Shown here piece after piece: positions 55,844 to 64,000 of a DNA stretch of 64,000 bases; within the stretch, counting starts at the first letter, position 1; each line of letters opens with the position of its first letter. The DNA comes from Zhengitettix transpicula (taxonomy: Eukaryota > Arthropoda > Insecta > Orthoptera > Tetrigidae), in assembly GCA_037074705.1 (NCBI GenBank), contig CM073591.1:5820087-5884086 (forward strand), written 5' to 3'. Under the pieces are notes generated by a model. The model was not told where the DNA came from. It saw nothing but the letters and a program-made list of their open reading frames with translations, and made no database searches. The position numbers were made by a program, and so were the translations under genes.

Positions 55844-56435
55844 AGTGAATGACGACCTTAAGTGACCGCCCTTGTGTCCACCGCGGGCCTGAGGAGGCCT
55901 GAGTATGAATACATTAGGCGTGCACGTGTTTCTGCCTGAGAAGGCCAAAAGAAATCGCGGGTTCGCGTCCCTTTTTTTTACATCGTTTGTGGGGGCGGAG
56001 TAGATATAAAGACTCCGAACCCGGGTAAGTGAGACACAGACGCTGGGAGACGGGGACGCAGGCAGAGGAGGCAGACGGGGACGGAGACGCGGAGGTTTTG
56101 ATGGGCGTCCATCGCAGGGAGGCCGAAGAAGGAGATCCTGTGCTGACGCCACAAGTTAAGTAACCATCACAATATATGTAAAGTACATTCAAAAGTGGAA
56201 TTCTTTTACACAGTGCGGAAATGGACTCTGTTCTTGGGTAGCCACCGAACCGCCCACATTACCCTGGTGAGAAGGAGAACTTTTTAATCAAGCTGGAGCT
56301 AATTTTAATTTTATGCAGACCAATGCTGGCGCCCAATAGTATTTTTTTTAATGTACTTTTGTATTTCTTGTAGTTTCGATGTAATAAAGTTTATATTTTT
56401 TATATTAAGTAATAAAAGGATGAGCAATCATTACA
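55841..56435 (+). mobile_element. probable solo LTR, 595 bp
   Basis: It begins TGTAGTGAATGA and ends TCATTACA, imperfect terminal inverted repeats with the TG...CA ends typical of LTRs. It contains a TATA box (TATAAAG, 56005) and a polyadenylation signal (AATAAA, 56383) in the same orientation, and is flanked on both sides by (TA)n that could hide the target duplication. No gag or pol sequence adjoins, so it is read as a solo LTR. The family is not identified. Confidence 0.55.
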
Positions 56436-56969
56436 ATATATATATATATTGAAATAATTAAAGGGCAATTAAGAGTTAATAATTATAAACTATTGAACTG
56501 GAACTGTTATCGGCAAACACACACAAAGATACGATAATGGACGAGAATGTATGAAGAAGCCAGTTATTGTTTGTACTTGGCGCGCGCGTGACTTGGTGAA
56601 GTGAAGCAGTCAGCCACGAGACATTGCTCAGTACGGAACGATTACAAATTAGCAATTTTCAATCATACGCGAGAGAAATTATTTTCAGTAGGAATAGTCG
56701 AGAGGATGTAAAACATTTAAAAGTGGAGTAGAAACAGGCAGCAGTAAAAACGACGGAAAAGTGTTTGTGAGTTCAATCAACGGGACGTTGGACGGAATTA
56801 TTCCAGAAAGGACTCTGAGAATAACGCCAGATAATCCTGAGAATCCACGAGGAAGGATCCTGCGAGGTGCCGCCAATAGTAAAAAGTCGAATAGTTAAAA
56901 AAGAAAGTGTACATTCAGTGACACATGGCCTGTTCGTAATAGTGTTGGAAGGATGAGTTTTTTTAAGGG

Positions 56970-57470
56970 TACCAGGCTACATGAGGGTAATCCACATGAC
57001 GGCAACTGCCCTTTAATAGCATAGGAAGGGATTAGAAAGGGGGGATGCGGAAGGGTAGAGGAAGGTAGCCAAGGGTTAACTAGGGGCCCCCGGGCTATAT
57101 TTTAAGGATCCTACCCGGCATTCGCTCTAAAGAAATGCAGGATGAACCCTAGAAAAACCTGCATCCGGTAGGTCGGGCATTGAGTACTTGTCCCACGCCC
57201 TTCCGATAGCGGGAGAGGAGTTTGCTGTGGGGACGCAGCACTCCATTATCCGTGCCTCGACCAGTTTAGGAGGCAGCTGGCCGACTGTTCCAATGGGAAC
57301 AGCGAACAACTCTTACCGTTGTCTGTGACCCCGGAACATACACCTCTCAGAACAGGCCTCGGTATGCGGAAACCTTAGTTCAAAAACGGAGAGGAAAAGG
57401 CATCCCAAAAGGTAGCCCCTTCGTATCTCTCCTACAAGGTTCTACCTGCAAGAGAATAGTCCTCGCAGGC
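56970..57470 (+). repeat. dispersed family D, copy D7
   Basis: Full block order from CCAGGCTACATGAGGGTAAT to GCATCCCAAAAGGTAGCCCC and CTCCTACAAGGTTCTACCTG. It is one of the least diverged copies. CCAGGCTACATGAGG is the probable 5' end of the family. Confidence 0.85.
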
Positions 57471-57514
57471 ATTTCTGTCATTATTATCATTATTGTCATT
57501 GTTTTTTTTTTGGT

Positions 57515-57640
57515 GTAGCCAGGCTATGTATAGAGTAATCCAGATAGTGGCAACTCCCCTCTTATAGCATAGGAAAGGGGGGATGCGGAAGGGTGAAGGA
57601 AGGTAGCCAAGGGTAACTAGGGCCCCCGGGCTATGGTTAT
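57515..57640 (+). repeat. dispersed family D, truncated copy D8
   Basis: TGTAGCCAGGCTATG to CCCCCGGGCTATGGTT, cut off after the first 120 bp. It directly follows D7 in the same orientation. Confidence 0.75.
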
Positions 57641-57904
57641 TGCGAATGCGTTGCTGAACCTTTACAATCGCCCTGGTACCAGGACAAACAGTGATTAAGA
57701 AAGAAAAAGGAAACATTTAAATTATAGCATAAAAGGTTAATATTAAGTGTGGAATATCGACAGATTTAGATTTTATTTATTTAAATATTTGTCAATAGCA
57801 AATTGATTGTTTAAAAGGAGGAATAAATTTTCTGTATTTAAAAGGCCCAGTAAAGACCCTGAGGTGGAGGAGAAACTTCCAGTTATCTTTCTTATAAATA
57901 AAAA

Positions 57905-60900
57905 TGAGTGTATGTATGTATGTATACATATTTGTATGTTCCATATACAAATCTGCACAAGTGGAGCAAATTTCACCAAATTTCGTACACGTGTTCTTTG
58001 CGACCAGGAAACAAACACTGTCGGGGTGAGACGCGTCTACCACCCCCCAGAAGTGGGGGTGACATGGGTGAAAATATTTCAACATGCTTAAACAGTCGAT
58101 ATTTCGGATAAATATTTTTAGGGGTCAAAGATATTGATAGTGTTTCTACCGATGTTATCTGAATATAATTTTCATCCCCTACACCCTGGGAAAAGGGCAC
58201 CCTTAGGATTTGGGGTGACATGGGAAAGAAGCACCTTGGAGTGGAGGCCCGTTACAAGAAAGTAACTCGAATACAGCCGAGCTTGGAGTCAAATAACCGA
58301 AGTTATGGATAACGACTGAGTTTAATTATGACATTCAACTAGCAATTAACCTCCCAGGGAAGGGGTTGGCCGGGGTTGGAAATAATCAAACATAGATAAT
58401 CTACCGATTTATGCGACGACTAAATATTTTTCGGGATCAATGAGATCCATAAAATTTCTCTACATGTTCTCTGAGTACAACTTCAACCCCTTTTTTGGTG
58501 TAGTAGAAGTGAACCCTTTAGGGGTGTTGGTGGAGGAACGTTACAATAAAAAAACGAATACAACTAAGATTGGAGTCAAATCCATGGTTATAGATGTTGC
58601 TGAGTTAAATTATAACATTCAATTGTCCATTTAACCCCCAGGGGCGGGGATGGATGGGGTGGACGGGGTAAGAATATTCTAACATGTTAAACGGTAGATA
58701 TTTGCTGTTAAATAATTAATTGTCGAGGTCAATGACATTGATAATTTATCTACCGATAATGTTTGTAAAATTTAACCCATTTCGGCTTGAGGGGGAAGCA
58801 CACTTAGGGGAGAGGGTGGAAACTTTCAAGAATGCTAAAACAGCCGATATGTAGGTAGATAAATACTTTTAGGGATCGAAGAGATAGAAAGTGTTTCAAC
58901 CGATGTTATCTGAGTATAGTTTCAACCCCTTACAGCGTGGGAAAGGAGCATTGTTACGGGTTAGGGTTGACGGGCGTTACAAATAAATAACGCGAATAAA
59001 ACCGAGATTGGAGTCTAATATAGGGTTTTCAATGTCGCCGAGTTTAATTATGACATTTATTTGGACATTTAACTGAGGTGGACGGGGGTAGAAATATTGA
59101 AACAAGAAATCACGACCGATATTAGAGTTGAATAAAAATCTAATGATTTATAATATTTCTACCCAAGTTTTGTGTGTAAAACTTCAACCCGTATTGCGGC
59201 AAGATGGATGGCAAGGTAAGTTGGGGCGGTGGAGGGGACGTACAAGAAAATAACGTGAGATAAACCAAGATTCGTGTCAAATCGAAGGTAAGGGATGTCG
59301 CTGAGTTTATTTATGACAATCTGGACAACACGCGAGGGGTGGGCTGGGGTGGGAGGAGTTGGACGGAGGTGAGCGGGGGTTAGAAATTTGGAAACAAGTT
59401 GACTGGAAATTTTTTGCGTCGAATAAATATATTTTGGGATAAAATAAAATAAATTAAAAATGTCTCTATATGTTCGCCGTGTTTCATTTCAGCCCCTTTC
59501 GGTATTTGGAGGGTAGCTTCCCTTAAATACATAAAAATATCGCAATAGCAATCGAGATTGGAGTCTAATCCAGGGTTATGGATGTCACTGAGTTCTATAT
59601 GGCATTAAATTGGCCGTTTAATCCCCCGGGGCGGGAATTAACGGGGTGGAATTTTTCAAACATGTTAAATCGTCGATATTAGCGTGAAATAAATACATGC
59701 CAGTGTTGTTGACGTTGATAGTATTTCTAATGATGTTTATTGTAAAAATTCATACGCTTTCAGCGTGAGAGGGGAACACGCTTAGGGGTAGGGGTTGAAA
59801 CATTGTAACATAATAAGACAACCGATATTTAATTCAGATAAATATATAAAGTTGTCAAAGAAATTGAAAGTATTTTTACCGATGATATTTGAGTATAATT
59901 GTAACCCCTTACAGCATGGGAAAGGAGCACCCTTAGGGTGAGGGTGGCCGGCGTTACACGGAAATGACGCGAACACAACCGAGATTGGAGTCAAAACCAG
60001 GGTTATCGATGTCACTGAGTTTAATTATGATATTCAATTGGTCATTTAACCCCCAGGATCGGGGTGGAAAATTTTGAAACAAGAAATCACGGTGGTTACT
60101 AACGTACAATAAATATTTACAAGGGTTAATTAGATTGATAGTATTTCGATGTTGTGTGTAAATTTTCCATCTTTATCGGCATAAAAGGGGAGCAAGCTTA
60201 GGGGTGGGGGTGGAAATATTCAAACTTGATAAAACAGCCGATATTTGAGTCGGATAAATATTTTTAGGGGTAAAAGAGATTGATAAAGTTTATAGCAATG
60301 TTATCTAAGTATAATATCAAACCCTTACAGCATGGTAAAGGAGCACCCTTAGGAATAGGAGTGGGATCCTTTACAGGAAAATTACGCGAATTAACCCGAG
60401 ATTGGAGCCAAAACTGAGGTTATGTATGTCACTGAGTTTAATTATAACATTCAGCTTAGCATTTAACCCCTAGGGGCGGGGGTGGACAGGGTTGTAATTT
60501 TGGAACATGCAAACACGGCAGATATTTGCGTTGAATAATTTTTATTTTTGCCTATCTTTTTCTCAGTCAATTCATTTCAGAATATTGGTCTTTACGTTGT
60601 TTGTGTATAACTTCAACCCCTTTTGGGCTTAGGAGGAGATTACGGATAGGGGTGATGTTGGGTGGTTCGTTACAGCAAAATAATGCCCATACGATTGGGA
60701 TTGGAATCAAATCCAGGGATATGGAAGTCGCTGAGTTTATTTATGACAATCTGGTCAACGCGCGTGGGTGGGCGGCGGTGGGAGGGGGTTGCGCCGGGGT
60801 GAATGATGTTGGGAGAGGGGCAAAAATTTGCAAACATTTCAAACAGCCGATTTTTGCGTCGAATATTTCGGGATCAATGAACCTTATAATATCTCTCTAC

Positions 60901-61530
60901 GTGCTCTCCATGCATAATTTCCTGGTTCGGGAGGGCAGCATCCTTAAGGGTGTGGCACAACTAAGAATTATGTAAAACAATCGAGATTCGAGTTGAATCC
61001 AAGGTTTTGTATGTCACTGACTTTATTTATTACATTCAACCGTTTAACTCCCACACTCGTGGGTGGTATTTTTAAACATGTTAATCGGCCGATATTAGCG
61101 TCGAAAAAACTGTTTTTAGGGTAAATTAAATTCATAATATTTCTCTAGATGCTCTGGATGTATAACTTTAATCCCTGTCGGCATGGAGGGTAGCAAGCTT
61201 AGGGGTGGGGTTGGGTGGGGCGTTACATGAAAATAACGCTAATACGATTGCAATCAAATCCGGGGGTATCTACATCTCTGAATATAATAATTACATTCAA
61301 CTTTTTGTTGAACCCAAAGTACAGTGGGGTTCGTGGGTGGAAATTTTGTAAAATGTTGAAACGGACGATATGATTTATGAAAGAAACTTTTGGTATGGGA
61401 GGTGAGAACATGTAGGGGTAGGGGGCGAAGTGCATTACATAAAAATAACGCAAAAACAACATAGATTGGAGTTAAAATGGGGATTATGGAAATACGACAT
61501 CCCGGGAAACGCCGGGCACCCAGCTAGTCT
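57905..61530 (+). mobile_element. Helitron-like nonautonomous element H6 with degenerate tandem units
   Basis: The 5' side is a (TGTA)n microsatellite, then ACACGTGTTCTTTGCGACCA, GGGGTGAGACGCGTCTACC and a body of about eleven units carrying GATTGGAGTCAAATCCAGGG, GGTTATGGATGTCGCTGAGT, TTTAATTATGACATTCAA and CTTACAGCATGGGAAAGGAG. Spacing between successive GATTGGAGTC boxes is about 260-300 bp or 420-440 bp. The 3' end reads CCCGGGAAACGCCGGGCACC then CAGCTAG|T: a CCCGG/CCGGG hairpin 8 bp before CTAG, the Helitron 3' signature (hairpin, CTRR, insertion before T). No Rep/helicase ORF is present. Confidence 0.65.
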
Positions 61531-61544
61531 ATCTATATAATAAA

Positions 61545-62152
61545 AAAAATGTATATTTGTATGTATGTATGTATGTATGTATGTATGTATGTATGTATGT
61601 ATGTATGTATGTATGTATGTATTTACGTTGTTCTTTATACAAATGTTATCGCGTGGACAGAATGCAACAACAATTGGTACACGTATTCTTCAAAACACGA
61701 GAAACGGTACTGTGAGGGTGAGAAACGCCTAGCATACATGTGGAAAGAATTATAATTAAAAACCGTGATCATTAAATATTAAATTACTGCGCGCCAAGAG
61801 ACAATGACGTCACGCGAGAGAGAGACGTTACTACGCAACGAACAAAGGAAATATTTCCTTTATTAGGAATGAACTAAAGCAGAAATATTTTCTTTAAATA
61901 AAAAGTATAATTTTATACAGCAATACTCCATAGAATGATAATAAAGAAGAATACGAATTACTTTACCATCCTTGCGCCATATTAGTTGTGAGTCTAGCTA
62001 ACAGTTCCATCAATGTAATACTTCGTAATGTATGAAGACTGAGTGACGATTATATCCTGAAATACTCAAGGAATATATTTAAGTATTCAATTAAATACTT
62101 TTTCGAGTTTATATAAATAAGTACACGAGCAACGCCGGGCACCCAGCCTAGT
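61545..62152 (+). mobile_element. Helitron-like element H7, short copy
   Basis: It starts with (GTAT)n at 61557-61620, then TTGTTCTTTATACAAATG, GGTACACGTATTCTTCAAAA and CGAGAAACGGTACTGTGAGG, a diverged version of the family head. It ends GAGCAACGCCGGGCACCCAG then CCTAGT. With H6 it forms a head-to-tail pair sharing the microsatellite junction. Confidence 0.6.
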
Positions 62153-62159
62153 GTTATAA

Positions 62160-63360
62160 TAAAATTGTTGTAAAGATCGTCGATGTAAAGTAATTGTTGG
62201 GACAGTTGTTGTAACAAATGTTTTATTCGCCGCTCGTCCATTATTAGATAGTTTTTCCATTATATTAATTTCCTTTTAATTAACTGTTGTTATTTTTGAG
62301 TATTATACTATATATTGTCATGCCAATTAATTAGGACATTAATTGTTTGAACATTAAAATTTAAATTGTTTGAGAAATGTATTATTGCGGCAGGAGCTTC
62401 CGAGGCGACAATGTAGTCCAGCTCTGGTGCTTTGTCGGAAGGTCAAAACGGCGTATGCGCGCTAAAACTCGAGACTACGATAGTTCAGTCGGTGACTAGG
62501 ATTTAACAGAGTTTGTTGGTGCCTGGACGTTTCGGAGGACGGAACAAGTGACACTTGAGCAGAGACTGGCCGTCGTTTACTGTATTACTATTAGACAAAG
62601 TTGTGAGTTGAGGACAAAGTAAAACATTCACGGAAGCATTACATCGAAACTTGCTAAGTAAAAGCAGTTTCACGTCCATGGCCAGCCACAAATAGCTAAA
62701 TTGCAGTTTGAGTCCAATGCAGTGAAGACTGGAAAATCTACAAACCACAGAATTCAGTCAACAGGTAGCTGACAACAAGAGGGGAGGATCATCCGAGTTC
62801 CTGACACCCTATCAGTGTAAAATCTCGCAATAGTGAACTCACGAAAACAAAAGGGATGCTGGAACCAGCTGGACACATGTGAGTAACAAAATACAAAATA
62901 ATGATTTATGTAAACGTAATTGAAAGATAGGAATCAGATTTCGTTCTCCTTTTAAATTGTTTGTCTTTACTTTTAAATTTCGTTCTCATTTTAATTGTCA
63001 AGTTAATTCCTCTTCTTTTAGTCGACGTATTGTTTAGGTAAATGTGATTTGTTTATTAATAAGATTGTTGTGTCCATTACCAAACCCAGTGAAGCCCCTT
63101 AGAAATTAATATTTAAAATTTGTAATTGTTATGAGTTAAATTTACAAAGTAGAAATAAATAATTACATGTTTTAAATTCCTGTTGATTATTTCATATAAT
63201 AAAAGCCTTCCATTTAATTATTACATTTTGATGCTTCAACGAGCGGTTAATTCTTTAAATTAATTAAAGGCTTTATTGTTATTCAATTAATTATTAAATT
63301 TTGGTTACCACAACGTGGGGCAGATTTCATTTAATTAAAGTAATCTGTTCGAGTATTACA
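62160..63360. other. AT-rich stretch, possible LTR remnants
   Basis: GGTTACCACAACGTGGGGC near 63303 resembles a primer-binding-site junction of LTR elements, and TATTACA sits before a (TA)n at 63355. No pair of LTRs or ORF could be defined. Confidence 0.25.
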
Positions 63361-63409
63361 ATATATATATATATATACATACATATATAATTTTAGGTAA
63401 ATGAACCAT

Positions 63410-63658
63410 TTACTTGTTGTAATTGTCGTAATTTCCCTCACATGTGTGAAGCTGCACGTCTCGTAATAGACTGAAATTCGCCGGTAATTCGTACGAACGC
63501 GATCGATGCCAGCCGAGCCAATTATTGCCGTTTGATTGAACGTCAATCCACTTAGTCCCGTCGCGACTCTCATCCACGGCAACAACAATTACGTCACACG
63601 TTCCAAGGAGAAGATGCCACAGCTTCATGATCACAACACAACAAGTTACTCTTACCAT
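63410..63658 (-). CDS. short ORF with signal-peptide-like start, unknown function
   Basis: ATG at 63658 (or the internal ATG at 63628) opens a frame reading MKLWHLLLGTCDVIVVAV, then TKWIDVQSNGNNWLGWHRSR, LPANFSLLRDVQLHTC and NYDNYNK, ending TAA at 63412. The hydrophobic start followed by a polar, Trp/Cys-containing region looks like a secreted or type-I protein N terminus. CAA|GTAAAT at the end could be a splice donor, making this a first coding exon. No family is recognised; it could be chance. Confidence 0.25.
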   Translation of the reverse strand: MVRVTCCVVIMKLWHLLLGTCDVIVVAVDESRDGTKWIDVQSNGNNWLGWHRSRSYELPANFSLLRDVQLHTCEGNYDNYNK

Positions 63659-63679
63659 AAATAATCATTACCTGTCTGC

Positions 63680-64000
63680 ATACGTGTGTGTGTGTGTGTG
63701 TGTGTGTCTGTTCCTTACACCACAAATCCACTCCCGCAGGGGGCGAATTTCTCTGAATTCCGTAGCACGTTGTTCCTTGCGACCAGGAAAACAAACACTG
63801 TGGGGGGGGGGGTGAGTCACGTCTCCCAACCCGCTCAAGGGGCCGGGGGTGGAAATATTCAAACATGCTAAAAACGGCCGATATTTAAGTCAGATAAATG
63901 TTTTAGTGGTCAAAATAGTGTTTCTCCCGATGTTATGTGTGTATAATATCAACCCCTTACAGCATGGGACAGGAGCACGCGTATGGGGCGGGGGTGGAGG
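63680..64000 (+). repeat. Helitron-like dispersed repeat, copy H8, cut by window end
   Basis: (GT)n at 63685-63707, then CTTGCGACCAGGAAAACAAA, GGGGTGAGTCACGTCTCCC, AAACGGCCGATATTTAAGTC, AGTGTTTCTCCCGATGTTAT, CCCCTTACAGCATGGGACAG and GGGGCGGGGGTGGAGG. The copy continues beyond 64000. Confidence 0.85.

Noticed and set aside
62390..63330. Complete LTR retrotransposon
   Set aside because: Only a primer-site-like GGTTACCACAACGTGGGGC was found; no paired LTRs and no gag-pol reading frame.

Overview
The window is insect nuclear DNA. The diagnostic gene is a seven-transmembrane odorant receptor of the insect-specific OR (7tm_6) family. Long introns, degenerate LINE fragments, a Penelope-like endonuclease remnant, Helitron-like repeats, minisatellites and microsatellites fit a repeat-rich insect genome, perhaps hemimetabolous. 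The species cannot be told from the sequence.

Layout. 1-4.1 kb: AT-rich flank with two decayed non-LTR retrotransposon tails and one copy of a Helitron-like repeat. 4.1-17.6 kb (+): sixteen exons, in consistent splice phase, of the 3' part of a large cadherin. It has EC repeats, a CDH23/Cad87A-type membrane-adjacent domain, one membrane span and a cytoplasmic tail; its 5' exons lie outside the window. The reading frame carries four in-frame stop codons and one mutated splice donor but no clear internal frameshift, so it is called a probable pseudogene. 17.6-23.0 kb: cadherin 3' flank, then an abrupt change to CpG-rich DNA full of TGACGTCA octamers and dispersed repeats, with a well-formed hammerhead-ribozyme-like motif at 22.14 kb. 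23.0-29.4 kb (-): a complete-looking odorant receptor in six exons (about 398 aa), tail-to-tail with the cadherin, its introns loaded with repeats. 29.4-64 kb: no convincing host gene. This part is a mosaic of a roughly 550-bp dispersed family (D), a foldback family (F), Penelope/retrozyme-like units with hammerhead cores, a 26-bp minisatellite with 78-bp higher-order structure, two 20-bp satellite arrays, a solo LTR, and a roughly 3.6-kb Helitron-like element built from degenerate 280/430-bp units.

The two genes have no evident functional link: one is an adhesion protein and the other a chemoreceptor. The candidate unusual system is the set of hammerhead-ribozyme-like motifs (CUGANGA, stem II, GAAACGUH) scattered over 22-54 kb. 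Three keep a pairable stem I and stem II. They share sequence context with a Penelope-like remnant, as expected for Penelope elements or retrozymes. All repeat-family names (H, D, F, HHR) are mine and were defined by eye; no database search was possible.
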